The notes below the pieces were generated by a model. The model saw only the letters and a program-made list of their open reading frames with translations, was not told the origin of the DNA and made no database searches. This document shows positions 46,477-57,691 of a stretch of 64,000 nucleotides of DNA, one piece after another (position 1 is the first letter of the stretch; each line of letters begins with the position of its first letter). This stretch comes from Acanthamoeba lenticulata (lineage: Eukaryota; Discosea; Longamoebia; Acanthamoebidae): assembly GCA_002179805.1 (NCBI GenBank), contig NAVB01000462.1:62001-126000 (forward strand), read 5' to 3'. A program made the translations under genes and the position numbers.

Positions 46477-46885
46477 TGAGCTTCCTCCTCTTCTCCTCTT
46501 TTTCCTCTTTCCTCTTCCCCACACGGTGGTGGCTCGGGTGTAACACCCGAGCCACAGCCTTTCCGCCTCTTCTTTCTCTTGCTTTAAACCTTCTTCCCAC
46601 CAGTGTCACTTAGCTGTGGTTTCTTCTTCTTCAAGGGCGGTTTGATAAGGGGGAGAGAGGGGGGGGGCACAAGAGAACACAACAACAGTGCAAAAAATGT
46701 GTGAGCATGTATGTGTGTTTGTACGGTCAAAGCATTTGTTACAGGTGGTTTACAGTATGTGCAGGCTCTCTTTCCCTCGACGCAGAAGCAGCCAGAGAGG
46801 AGAGAGAACAAGATGAAGGAGGGATGAAACCCCAAGGACTTCGAACAAATAGAAGTGGGTTGTTGAGGCGGGGGGAGGGAGCAGG
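46477..46885. other. convergent intergenic region
   Basis: About 410 bases between SAP30 (+) and the Ubl-AN1 gene (-). T/C-rich sequence on the left, a GT-rich stretch around 46690-46750 and a G-run near 46660 fit two 3' UTRs. No feature was recognised. Confidence 0.5.
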
Positions 46886-47491
46886 TCAGTACTGTCGCAG
46901 CTTCTGCGCAACGCACTTCTCCCGTAGAAGCTTCGAAGCGTTCTTGTCAAAGGAGGCTTGCCGGCAGGAGGCGGACGCCGTGCACATGTGGTCCTCGACG
47001 AGCCGATGAGATGAGCAGAACTTTTCGTTGCAGAACTTACAGTCGCCGATGATGACCACGGATCGCTTGCTGCAACCAACGAAGGCGCACTTCTTCGACA
47101 GCTTGCGCGCAGGGCTCGCCTTCGGAGAGGCGTTCGCTGATGAACTCTCATCTGAGGGTCGCTTCCGCTTGCCGGTTTCGCTTGCGGGCGGGGTGATGGA
47201 AAGTGATTCCTCCGTCCGCGGAGGTACAGAGGGGATGAGGTGGAAGACGAGCTCCTCGTCTTCGGTTTCGAACTCGGCTTCCTCAACCTTCGGCTTCTGC
47301 CTCGTGTTGACCACCTCCTCGAGGGTCTTGCTGTTATCAAGCTCCTCCGTGGCGAAGATGAGCCGTTGGTGCTGAGGCGGGATGGTCTCCTTTTCGGCGA
47401 TGAGCCGCTTGAACCCCATAACGCTCATTTTGAGGTTCTCTACGAACACCTCGATCGTCTTGTCGCTGCATGTCTTGACAAGGAGCCTCAT
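46886..47491 (-). CDS. ubiquitin-like plus AN1 zinc-finger protein
   Basis: A single exon of 201 residues. Residues 1-75 form a ubiquitin-like domain (MRLLVKTCSDKTIEVFVENL, GFKRLIAEKETIPPQHQRLI, FATEELDNSKTLEE). After an acidic linker and a basic KRKRP patch comes a C-terminal AN1 finger: KKCAFVGCSKRSVVIIGDCK, FCNEKFCSSHRLVEDHMC. All zinc ligands are present (C-x4-C, C-x2-C, C-x4-C..H..H-x-C). The layout resembles the ZFAND4/ANUBL1 group. AN1 proteins bind ubiquitin chains, Cdc48/p97 or the proteasome and act in protein quality control and stress. The Ubl lacks a C-terminal GG, so it is not a conjugating modifier. Confidence 0.88.
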   Translation of the reverse strand: MRLLVKTCSDKTIEVFVENLKMSVMGFKRLIAEKETIPPQHQRLIFATEELDNSKTLEEVVNTRQKPKVEEAEFETEDEELVFHLIPSVPPRTEESLSITPPASETGKRKRPSDESSSANASPKASPARKLSKKCAFVGCSKRSVVIIGDCKFCNEKFCSSHRLVEDHMCTASASCRQASFDKNASKLLREKCVAQKLRQY

Positions 47492-47918
47492 TTTTCAACC
47501 TGATACGTATTGGGCTTGTGTTTGTTGTCGTATGCGAGCTGAGAATTGGGAGAAAGAGAGTGGCTGATGAGGCAAGAGAGGACTCGGCCCAGGGGCTCAA
47601 GGTCGGCGAGGATGCGCGGAAATGGGCGCTTGTTGTTGAGAGGTCGGGGTGTGGATGTTGATGCTTTGCTTGGCTTGGAGGAAGAAGATTACTGCCGTCC
47701 GCCGGCGCCACGTCCCTCTTTGTGCCACAAGGAGGAAGCTGTGACGTGCCGCCGATGGCGCGGTCTGGTTGCCGAGGAGACCGGAAGTGGCAACCTTTGA
47801 TCCCATAAGCCCTCCACTTTCGTCGAAAATGCGCGCCTTTTCATCACTCAAGGGTTACGTCCTTTTTTGATTTTATTTGCCATTTTGACGATAACCTCAC
47901 CTCAAGGAGTGAGGTAGC
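47492..47918. other. intergenic, Ubl-AN1 to TBCE
   Basis: About 430 bases between two minus-strand genes. It should hold the Ubl-AN1 promoter and the TBCE 3' UTR. No repeat, RNA gene or clear TATA box was recognised. Confidence 0.5.
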
Positions 47919-50349
47919 TCACTCCTTGTCCTGCACCAGGATGAGGCAACCGTCCTTGGCCCCGTAGTAGAACAGCTCCTTGGTATCGTCATCCAGCGGC
48001 TCGGCAAACGCTTGGGTCCGGTCGTCCGCGCGCAGGAAGAGAGCCGTCCGGAGCTGGCCCAGCCCAAAGGCCTGGTGGCACAGTCGCCGCAAGTCGAGCA
48101 CGCTCATGTGGACCGGCACGCTTCTGGTGCATTCTTGTGCCGTCGCCGCGCCGCCTCCGCCGCTCGACACCATCGACCGCAGGCGAACAGCTGCCCAGCC
48201 AGCCACGCTTTGGCGTAAGATATGCGCCCACAGCAACCATAAACACACGCTTGTCCGTACAGATCATGTTGTCAGCCAGCGTTTGCGGTCCGCCCGCCTC
48301 GATGCCAGTAGTGGGCCGGCCATGTCGCTCCACCAGCACCCCGTACCGCGGGTGCGCCCGGTGCACCTCCTCGTCCTGTAAATCATCACCAGCGTCACCA
48401 CAGCCCGGCGTTGGGGTGAGCCTCTCGAACCCTCCCGCAGGCTGCTGCGGCCGCACGAACCTCCCCCGAGGGCTTGTAGTGAAGCTTGATGTAGTATTTC
48501 TCGGCCTCCTCTCGTTCCGCCGACGTGACCTGTCAGGGGGCGAACGAGGTTGAGCTTTGGATCAAGCGGGCAAAGTGGGGGGGGACGAGGGCGCACCTCG
48601 CTGCCGTTGAGGAGGTTGAGTTTGCCGACGCGCGCGATGGTGGTCATGCGCGCCAGAGCTGCGCCCATCGTGTCGTTCAGCGGATTCCAGCGCAGCCGGA
48701 GAGCCTCGCGTATTGGTCGCGAATGTCACATGTCAGCCCACTCGAGCTGCCCGACGCATCGCGCACGTGTGGGTGGCCCACGAAAGTACCTGGAGCGCCG
48801 GGAAGCGGTCGAGCCGGTCGACCGACGCCCAGTCGGTGATGGCGTTTTGGTCCAGCGACAAGCTGCCGAGCTGGGCGAAACAACGCGTCAGCTGCGCGCC
48901 GCTGCCGTCGTTGTAGGCCACCGTCGGGATCTTGTTCTGGTTCAGGATGAGCGTCTCCAGCCGCGGAAGCACCGATAAGAGCCACACTTGGCTCCATTCC
49001 TCGATGCGGTTGTCTTCCAGGTTGAGCAAGCGCAGCGCGCCAAACGCGCCTGCAAGTGCGGCCCCGTCCAGCAAAGCGTCATCGCCTTGATGGCCTTGGT
49101 CCTGCCCGTCGATGCGGAGCACACCATTTCCGCAGAAATGGAGCTCCTCGAGCTGCGGGAAGCACGTCCTGCACAGCTCGACGACCTGCACCGATCACGT
49201 TCTGGATGTGAGCGGGCCGTCACGAATCCTCCCCCCCCCCTCCTCTCTTTCCGCCTGGGCCGCGTTGACCTTCTTCCAGTCCATCTTGGTGCCATTGAGC
49301 GTGAGTGACTTGAGCGCGGGGAAGCCTCCGGCCGCCTCCAGGTTGTCCGGAAAGCAGAGGAAACGGTTTTGGCCCAAAAACAGCTTCTCGAGCCTGTGCG
49401 GCGCAGTGCGCAGTGGCAAGTCAGTCTACAACTTGCAACGGTGGCGATGGTGGTGGCCTGGCGCGTATACTTGGGCAGGTGCCTGCAGAGCTCCAGGACC
49501 TCAGCCCAGTCGCTGATCAGCGTGCTGGTGAGGTCCAGCTCGGTCAAGTTGGTCGGAACCTCGGACGCGCTCGCGAACCCGCCCCATCCTGCAGCAGCGG
49601 CAGATGCATGTCAGTCTCGCGGAGGAAGAAAAGCGGCAGTGCCTTTGCGTCGTCGTACTTGAAACGAGCGAGTCCTGAAGGGAGACGCAGGTCAGCTGCT
49701 CCAGCTGAGCGAGGCGCTCCTCGACCTGCGCCTTGCCCACGAGCTCCACGGCAACGCGTTGCCCTTGGCTGCCGACGGAGTGCGCACACGCCCCACAAAA
49801 ATCCCCAAGTGTGGAGTCAGCCACGAAGCACACATACGCGCTATGGTGAAGAGACAGACCTGGGACCAAACATGACCATGTCGAGTCCATCGCCCTCAGA
49901 CGGTGACGCATACTTGTCCTTCAGCGCCTCACCTGCATCAGTTTGCGCACGGAAGTGAGTGCATTGCGTGAGCCACGAGCGGAAGGCAGCAGCTAGTTGG
50001 TGCAGTACCAAAGGTGGTGCCGGTTCGGATGCGGTGCTCCTTCAAGAAGGAGTACGAGGCGTCCTTGTTAGAGGGCACAAAGTACTGCACGCCTGCATGC
50101 ACGCATGCACGCGTTAATGAAGGGGGAAAGAGGGTGGCAAGGAAGGAGGGTACGCTTACCTTCCACAACACCATTGCTCTTGCCACGCGTGGGGTCGTCC
50201 CACTGCACGCCAATCCATGGCTCCTCAACTCCCTTAACACGGACAGGGCCAGCCCAGATGACTGTGCCGTGGCTCCCATCGCACTCGAACCGGGTGAGAC
50301 CGGGCACGAGGGGTGGTGCCAGTGGTTTCTCTTCTCCCTGAGCCTCCAT
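47919..50349 (-). CDS. TBCE: tubulin-folding cofactor E
   Basis: The start is the ATG complement at 50347-50349 (MEAQGEEKPLAPPLVPGLTR). A CAP-Gly domain follows: GPVRVKGVEEPWIGVQWDD, PTRGKSNGVVEG spliced to VQYFVPSNKDASYSF. The middle is made of leucine-rich repeats over several exons (MTELDLTSTLISDWAEVLEL, LEKLFLGQNRFLCFP, LKSLTLNGTKMDW, LRLLNLEDNRIEEW, LETLILNQNKI, LGSLSLDQNAITDW). The C-terminus is a ubiquitin-like domain (VPVHMSVLDLRRLCHQAFGL, ELFYYGAKDGCLILVQDKE). CAP-Gly, LRR and Ubl in this order is diagnostic of TBCE. It binds alpha-tubulin and, with TBCC, TBCD and Arl2, assembles or dissociates the tubulin heterodimer. At least six short introns are present. Confidence 0.93.
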
Positions 50350-50997
50350 TGTGTGTTCGATCTTTGGTTTGGCTTTGCTCTCGCGGAATGGCAGGAATGA
50401 CGGAGCGAAAAAAGCGGGAACCCTTTCCTGCCGACCTTGGCCAAACGCCGCAGTCGAGCTTTTGTTCGCCGGGGCAAGAGCGTCCTCTCTTGTTCTCCAG
50501 GACCTGCAGCCACACACATTCCTTTGGTGCGTTACCTCACGCCACACCCCCTTCCGCTATCGCTGTGATGACACCTTGCATTAGGAAGTGCCGTCTGAAA
50601 TCCTGTCTGATTACAATTAATGCATCTTTTGCTGAGCCCCAATTCTTGTTTCCCTTCACTGCAATCTGCAATCAAGTGCGACTTCTAACTGGTGCTGTTC
50701 CTTGCAGGTTTGTTGGGCGATCTTTTACTGGTTCATTTGTGTTGCTTATGGCGTCAATAAATCTTATTTCCGCTCTATCTATGTTTTTGATTTCATCTTG
50801 CACGTCCTGGAACGCTCCTAAATTGAATCAATGGATGGATGGCAAAGAGGACTTGTAGCGCTTGTAGCACACAAATCTCAGGACCTTGTGTGGGGAATGC
50901 TTGTCTAATCGTTTCTTTCCATAGATAAACAGAAGTGGGGGATGAATGCAATGTGTTTGTGTTGGTCTCGACCCTATACAGACAACGACCGTGATGA
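50350..50997. other. intergenic, TBCE to mL53
   Basis: About 650 bases between two minus-strand genes. The part 50580-50980 is AT-rich and probably the mL53 3' UTR; the part near 50350-50520 is the TBCE promoter. Open frames here resemble no family. Confidence 0.5.
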
Positions 50998-51832
50998 CTA
51001 CTTCTTGCCACCCGCCTTGCCCTTGGCCGCAGGCGCCGCTTGCTTCTTCTTGTCCTATGAAGAGAGGGCGGGAAGGTGAGGCGCCATGAAGAGGTGAGCA
51101 GGGTAGGAAGGTGCACTTACGTCCGAGCCACCAGCAGTGTTGGAGAACGGATTCTCCTCCTCCTCGCTCTTCAGGGAGAACTGCAGCTCAGAGAAGAACT
51201 GCAGGCGCTCCCTCTACAAAGAGACAAAAGCCGCACGACGACGACGACGGTGATGTCAGCAAGTGGCACGTACAGCGAACGCCGCGAGATAGGAACTCAA
51301 CGTGAACTCGTGTGTGCGCGCGTGGGTGTGAGAATGAGAGTTGGTGGCAGTGGCTGCACGTACCCGCTCCCAGAACTGATTCACAAGTGATGGCAGGGGC
51401 TGCTCATGGTCCAGCTCCTCCTCCATGCCGTTCTCTGCGCACACAAGTTTGCTCCTTCTGAGGAGGAGGCGAAGAAGACGGAGAGAAGAGAGTAAAAGCG
51501 CACCATAGACAGCTTTGATGGAGGGTCGCAGGTTGAGGTCTTCGCTGAGTTCGACGGACACTTCACAATCCGGATTGGATGCCCGGGCCCTGTCGTTGGA
51601 AAATCGCTGCAGGAATTCTCTGGCAGAGAGCCACCAAAATCGAACATGGAGTGAGCAGAGCATGTTCCATGGTCCTCAATGTTGCGGGGACGACTGCAGC
51701 GGCGAGGGGGCATGGGTACGAGACGGTCGGGTGAGGGTTGACCGGGCAGAAGTTGAAGCGGAGAGCCTTCACAAAGTGAAGCTCATAGTGGGCCCGCCTC
51801 TGGGCCAACCGCCATTGCCACCGCGCCGACAT
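50998..51832 (-). CDS. MRPL53: mitochondrial large-subunit ribosomal protein mL53-like
   Basis: Four or five small exons. The ATG complement is at 51830-51832. Exon 1 reads MSARWQWRLAQRRAHYELHF and VKALRFNFCPVNPHPT. The following exons read REFLQRFSNDRARASNPDCE and VSVELSEDLNLRPSIKAVY, then NGMEEELDHEQPLPSLVNQF, RLQFFSELQFSLKSEEEENP, and the Lys-rich end KKKQAAPAAKGKAGGKK. The region from V(K/R)xLRFNFCP to SARxFLQ, then SNPxCEVSVEL, matches the core of mL53, a thioredoxin-fold protein of the mitoribosomal large subunit. The arginine-rich start could double as a mitochondrial targeting signal. The basic Ala/Lys tail is not typical of animal mL53. The assignment rests on one conserved block, so confidence is moderate. 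Confidence 0.62.
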
Positions 51833-52171
51833 TGTCCAGAGATAACAGTAAAAAAAGGTGCCGATGAAGCGAGATGGAAAAATCGGCCAGCACCCCTGCC
51901 AAAGGAAAATAGTATTTATTTATCCATTTTCTAGAGGAGAAATTCGCACTTATTTTCCGGTTTTGGCGGTCTTCGGTGTTGGGTTTTGATTCACAAGAAA
52001 CGGCCGCAACCGTACGCGCGAGAAAAGCGTTTGCGGCGCGACAGAGAGATCGTTTTCGATTGTGGAAGGCGTGCGATCCGTTGGAAATCGTCATCTCGAG
52101 TGTCGGCGGACCGAGCGTGTGCGGCAACGTGATCGCGCACCGAGTCAAGAGGGCGATAGAGAAGAACAAGC
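51833..52171. other. divergent promoter region, mL53 and HA-domain gene
   Basis: About 340 bases between two divergent start codons. It includes AT-rich DNA near 51905-51960. No TATA box is convincing. It probably serves both genes. Confidence 0.45.
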
Positions 52172-55100
52172 ATGGAGCACGAAAGGACGCCGCAAGGTGC
52201 GGTGCCGCTGGTCCCTGATGATCACAGCCACGGCGACACGGTGGTCAACTCGATCACCACGATTGAGGTACGCACCGAGTTCATCAGTTAATGTGCTGTG
52301 CCTTCCTTCAATCTCCTGCTCTCTTGCATCACACGTGCTTTCGTGGTGGAACCACAAATTGTAATGCCAATTACGTGGCGCGAGTCGCTTCGTTCCTCAA
52401 CCTTTCAAACATCTTCACATGCAAATTGGCGCGTGTGTTTGGTGGTGTTTGGTGAGGTTGTCTATTGTTTTGATAGCTGTGGGCCGTTACCCAATTCTTC
52501 AATCAAGAAACGTGTGATTTGTTTGAGTGTTGAGACTGTTTCTTGTGGCTGTTCTTCTGATCGTTGCTTCTTCTCGGCCTCATGTGCGCACGATTGGGCG
52601 TTCGATTTTGTTCTGGCCAAGAACTCCATCTTTCAAAATCGCATCCCTTCCCTTACCAGATTCTAATCTCAACGCTCAATCTTGAATTTTGCAACGCCTT
52701 AATTTTTTCTCAGTTGCTGCTCCACCTGCTCTCTTCCAGTTGAATCGTTTCTGACGCGAGATTCAATTCCAAAAACGCCTCTCTTGCAGGTCCACCCACC
52801 GACGGCGCCACCAACAGAAAGTGCTGCCGTTCCACAAGTTGCACCACCACCGTCAACATCAACGCCAACATTATCAACGCCAGCAGAGACAACCCCGGCC
52901 GAGCCCGCCTCCGCCACGACCACATCACCAGTGCCGCCGGCGTCCAGCGCCACCGCGGCCGTGGTGTCCGCGCCCGCGCCAGCCGCGGGCTTTTCATTCC
53001 CTTCCATCATCCGGCGCACGGGCTCCACATCGTCGTTGCTGGCTAAAGTCACCAGCGATCCCTCATCGACTCTGCTGGCCGCGGTGAGCCCGCCGGCGGC
53101 CGTCACTCCGGCCGACCTGTCCCTGGCGCAGGCCACCCTGCTCGGGCGCGTTGACGAGCCGCCGGCGTCGTCGTCATCGCCTGCCCAGCTCGACCAGTCC
53201 GTCCAGCTCGGCGCCGAGATCCACGATGTTGTCGTGGCGCCAACGACGCAGCCGCAGCCAATGAGCAACGTCAGCACCAACAGCCTTGGCGGCAGCAACA
53301 GCTTCGACTTGTTTTGCTTCAACGAGGGCAATCCGGAGGAAATGGAGACCAGCCGGGACGAAGCGGAAGAGCTCCGCAGGCGTCCGTCGTCGCAGTCCAG
53401 CCTCCGCCCGCCAGACGCGATGGTCGTCGATGATCCGCACGCGGCTGTGGCCGCCGGCATGGGCGCGAGCCACGCCGGCCTGGCCGCGGCTACCAACGCC
53501 GCCGCGGGCGAGGACGACGACGACGTGATCGGCATCTACGCTGAGGAGGAGATCGGGGACGAATGGGAAGAGGAGATGGAGGCCGGTGGTGTCGGCGGCC
53601 TCGCCGACAGCCGCGGAGACGAGCTGGAGGGCGAGGATGAGCACGACAACACCGCGCTCTCCCTGGCAGTGCCGCCACCAGCAATGGCCGCGGTCGCCGG
53701 CGTCGACCACCTCCACGGCTTTCGGTCGTCCGCCACTGGCGCCGTGGCCGGCGGGCACATGGGCGACGGCCTAACGCCATCAGAGGCAGCGATGGCCGCC
53801 GCCTTGGGGCGGCGCGACTCGCTCAAGGCCGGCGCCGGCGGCGCTGCGACCGCGACCACGGACAAGGAAGGCGACCGGGACCTCATGTGGCGAGCCAAGT
53901 TTGAGCACCTGAAGCAGTTCCACGCCCAGAACGGCCACTGCGAGGTCAAGGGCCGCAAGAACAAGGCCCTCTCGGCCTGGATCCGGCGCCAGCGGTACCT
54001 GTGGCGCAACGGCAAGCTCTCAGAGGAGAGGAAACAGCTGCTCGAGGGGATCGGCTTCATGTGGGCCCAGCGCAACACTAACGGCACCGCCGTCACGGCC
54101 GCCGGGAAGAAGGCCGGCCGACGGCCTGCCGGGTCAGCCGAGCCGTTGGCAGAGCAGGCCGACGCCGCCGGCGGTGGCGCCGACTCGGAGGAGAGCGACG
54201 AGCCGTCGTCCTCGTCATTGCTGGCCACGGCCGAGCGCCTGGCCTCTGAGGCCGACGAGGCCGCCGCCACGGCCCTGCGGCGCCGAGAGACGGCCGCGTC
54301 GGCGCTCGAGGGCGCCCAACGGCTCGGGCTTGACCGCTACATCCAGCGGGCTCGCCGGCGCGCCTCCGCGGCCGCGGATGCGGGCGAGCGCGCGGCTGAC
54401 TCGAGCGACGGCGGCGACGAGGACGATGACGCCGGCGGCGCCGACGTCGGCGGCAGACGAGGCGGGGCCAGCGCCGCCAGGCGCCGGCGGGTGAAGAACT
54501 ACATGACCAAGGGCCGGACCGACGCGTGGATGCGCAAGTACGAGGAGTTCCGCAACAAGAACCTGCGCGGGGACTTTTCCTGGAAGGACAACGTGCAGCT
54601 CCGCGCGTGGGTCCGCCAGCAGCGCTACCTGTGGCGCAACGGCAAGCTGAGCAAGGAGCGCTACCAGATGCTCAACAAGGCCGGCTTTGACTGGGAGCCC
54701 GAGAAGGGCAAGAAGGAGCGTCGCCGTCGCAACAGCGTCGCCAGCGGCGCCGGTGGGGGCAAGACCCGGCCGCGGCGGGCCAGCGCCGGCGGTGGCGGCG
54801 GCGAGCTCAGCGACGACGGCGACGAGTGGCTCGACGAGGACGAGGACTGGTTCGAGCATGACGAGGGCTCGGTGATGATGATGACGTCAGCATCAGCGGC
54901 GGCCGCCGGGCTGATGCTGGACGATGATGAGACGCACAACAACAACGACAATGACGAGGACGAGGCCGAGGCCGGCGGCATGACGATGCTCGAGCGGCTC
55001 GAGGAGGAGGACGAGATGGTGGCGCTCATCATCCGGCACGTCGACGAGATCGGGCGCAAGAACGAGGAGAAGCGGCGCGAGTGGGAGCGCGAGGACGAGG

Positions 55101-56245
55101 AGCGGCGGCGGCGCGACGACGAGCGGCAGCAGATGGAGAGCGAGTGGAGCGTCATCGAGACCGAGTGGCAGGAGATCGAGCGCGAGCGGCGCAAGCTCGA
55201 CTGCGAGGAGCTGGCCATGGAGCGGCGGCGGCGCAAGGTCGACCTCAAGCGGCGCGTCGTGGACGAGGCCGAGGCCCGCGTGCAGGCCCTCCTGGCCAAG
55301 AGCGAGGTCCTCCACCAGCGCCTCGAGGCCGACCGCGAGGCGCTCGACCAGGAGCGCCGCCGACTGGCCACCGACGAACGCGAGTCCCAGCTGCGGGCCC
55401 AGCGCGAGCGCGAGCAGTGGCTCGTCATGCGCCAGCAGCTCGAGACCGAGATCCGCGAGCTCCAGGCGCGCCTCGCCCAGCAGCAGCGCGACAGCAGCAG
55501 CAAGGCCTCTTTGCCGGCGTCGTCGGCCGATGCCGATGGCGGCGTCAAGCACGAGGCTCGGTCGACCGACGGCGGCGGCGGTGGCAACGGCGACCCGGCG
55601 GCCGTGGGCGAGAAGGAGGGACCGGCCAACGGGCACCATCACCACCACAACACGCGCAAGCGCAAGCGGCCGGACAAGGACGCGGTCCACCAGCCGGCTG
55701 GCAGCGGTGGCGACAAGGAGCGGCCCGAGGCTGGCCCCGCCAAGAGCGGCGCCGCACCGGGATCTGACGAGGACCTGGTCCCAGCGGCAACGACGACCAC
55801 CGGAGCGAGCAACGGGCGGACCAAACGGCAGAAGAAGGCGGAGGCGGCCAAGTCCTCGCCCTCGGCGTCGACGACAACGCCGAGCGGCGGCGTCGCAGCG
55901 GGGAAGGGCGCCGCAGGGAGGAAGGAGGTTGTGAAGAGCGAGCGCGAGGAGCACCATCGCTCTGCGGCGAAGCCTCGTTCGACCGACGCTGACCCACCAC
56001 CACCAGCAACAGGACCTGCAGCTGATGGCGGCGCCACTGCCGCCCGCGGGGAGAACGGCGCCCACGCGTCATCGTCCGGTGCCGCCGCCAAGGCCGCGCC
56101 AACAGTGACGTCGTCGACAGTGACGGCAGCGCCGACGGTCTCCATCAGCTCCACGCGAAGAAAGCGAAGAGGCTCCGTGGCTGCGACGTCGGCGATGGCT
56201 GATGCTGTGCCGTCTGAGCGAACAGTGCAGCCCAACCAGTGCTGA
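52172..56245 (+). CDS. HA-domain protein with two repeats and coiled coil
   Basis: Exon 1 (52172-52267, MEHERTPQGAVPLVPDDHSH) joins in phase 0, across a 522-nt T-rich intron, to a single long exon 52790-56245. The total is about 1,183 residues. Two helicase-associated repeats lie at 53890-54070 (FEHLKQFHAQNGHCEVKGRK, LSAWIRRQRYLWRNGKL) and 54520-54700 (WMRKYEEFRNKNLRGDFSWK, LRAWVRQQRYLWRNGKL). They share WxRxQRYLWRNGKLSxER and end GFxW, the classical HA ending. A long charged coiled coil follows (55000-55500, EWQEIERERRKLDCEELAME), then basic, low-complexity sequence with KRKRP and TKRQKK nuclear signals. There is no helicase core. It is probably a chromatin or DNA-binding protein with dimerising coiled coil, related in design to the protein at 14-21 kb. 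Confidence 0.82.
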
Positions 56246-56503
56246 TTCGGGTCCCTCTCTTTCTTCTTCTGCTGTACAAACCATCCCTCTTCAACCACCC
56301 CCCTTTCTCTCGTGTGCATAGAACAGATCGATCACCGTCATCAGTGGTCAATAAACACCATGGCCACGCGCCACAATTTTTGGTCTTCTCGCGGTCTTGT
56401 TCGCTTTGGGCAACACTGGTTGAAGCCATCGGCCTGGTACGAAGAGAAGGAGAGAAAACTACTTTTTTTTTTCCCTGTTGTCGCGAAACGAGAAACGGAG
56501 AAG

Positions 56504-57299
56504 ATGGAGGCGAAGCCAACTGATCGCAAGTTCAGTATCCGGCGGTATCAGCCGGCCGACCGCGACCGAGTCGTTGAACTCTTTGTCCAGGTACGCCTTC
56601 CTCACAATTATGATCTTCGGTGATTTTTAATCCACCACCTGCTCTCTCCTGGCCATGCGTCTGCCCAGGGCATGCTTGAGTACATGGAGGACATGCCCGC
56701 CTCGCGGCGCGCCCAGTTCGAGCCTATGGTGCGCGCCAGCTTGTGGCCCACACCAGCACATGCTGCGGCAGCGACCTCACACGCGCGGTTGTGGGTGACG
56801 GTGGCAACAACAACAGCTCAACAAGTACATCGAGGACTCGATCGCGGAGGACCTGAGCCACATGGATGACGTCTACTTCAACCGCCAAGAGGCACCCAAG
56901 GGCTTCTTCTGGGTCGTCGTCGAGGAGACGGCAGGCGGTGAGGTGGTGCAGGGCATGGTGGGGCTCGAGCACAAGAGCGACCAAGAGGCTGAGCTACGGC
57001 GGATGAGCATCGCCAAGGAGGCTCGTCGGATGGTATGTTGTGTTGTTGTTGCTGCTGTCATTGTCGGCTTGCTCTCCACGCCAGGTCGCAGCCGGCCTGA
57101 CTTCTTCCCGGCTGGCTTGTAGGGTCTTGCCAAGCGGCTGCTGGACGAGCTGGTGACCTACGCGCGGGAGCAGGGCTTCGCAAAGGTGGTTCTCAGCACG
57201 GGCCAGCACATGCCGCAGGCCAACACCATGTACTCGGGCTACGGCTTCAAGAAAGCCAGCGAAGATCCCATCGCTGTCCACTACGAATACGTTCTCTGA
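56504..57299 (+). CDS. GNAT-family N-acetyltransferase
   Basis: The ATG at 56504 starts MEAKPTDRKFSIRRYQPADR, followed by DRVVELFVQ, a standard GNAT beta1-alpha1. Later exons read GMLEYMEDMPASRRAQFEPM, YIEDSIAEDLSHMDDVYF, FFWVVVEETAGGEVVQGMVG and ELRRMSIAKEARRM. They are then spliced to GLAKRLLDELVTYAREQGF, which is the acetyl-CoA-binding motif A (RRxGLAxxL). The protein ends SGYGFKKASEDPIAVHYEYV with stop 57297-57299. The YxxxGF near the end is also typical. Substrate cannot be predicted. The arrangement resembles small NAT8-like or bacterial-type GNATs without the membrane segment of NAT8. There are at least three introns, the one at 57030-57123 being TG/GC-rich. Confidence 0.85.
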
Positions 57300-57691
57300 A
57301 GCCGCAGTAAATAATAATTTATTTTGATTTCTTGGTAACCAAAGAACAAACATAACGAATTAGTTTCGAAACAGACTCGCGAAGAAGTTTACAAAGAGAA
57401 TCGTGGACTAGTGGTTAAGGTAGCGCACGCTACTTTTGAACCAATAGCGAAAGGGTTGAGATTGCGTCAGTTTTGTCAAGGTACCCATGAGACGGCTGTC
57501 GCTGTTGCAGGTGTTCGCTGTACGGGAGGTGATCTTTGTTTCCGAGGTTGCCGCTAATTTTCCCTAGGTCCACCAATCTCGACGCAGCCCGCGGGGTTTT
57601 AACTTAAGGCTCTGTTTTCGCTTCACGTTCCATAAAATTACAATCATACAACTGGGGTCGATCGTCTTCCTCGTGCTTGGCGATCCTCTTC
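57300..57691. other. convergent intergenic region with tRNA-like fragment
   Basis: About 390 bases between two stops. A stretch near 57412-57475 resembles tRNA internal promoter boxes (GGACTAGTGGTTAAGG as an A-box-like block, GGGTTGAGATTGC as a decayed B-box), but no full cloverleaf can be folded. The rest shows nothing recognisable. Confidence 0.3.

Noticed and set aside
50313..50858. 181-residue plus-strand frame antisense to the TBCE start
   Set aside because: It overlaps the TBCE first exon in antisense and runs into AT-rich 3' UTR sequence; no family resemblance.
54893..56065. 390-residue minus-strand frame
   Set aside because: A shadow of the coiled-coil exon of the HA-domain gene; Leu/Val/Arg bias follows from reverse-reading GAG/CGC codons.
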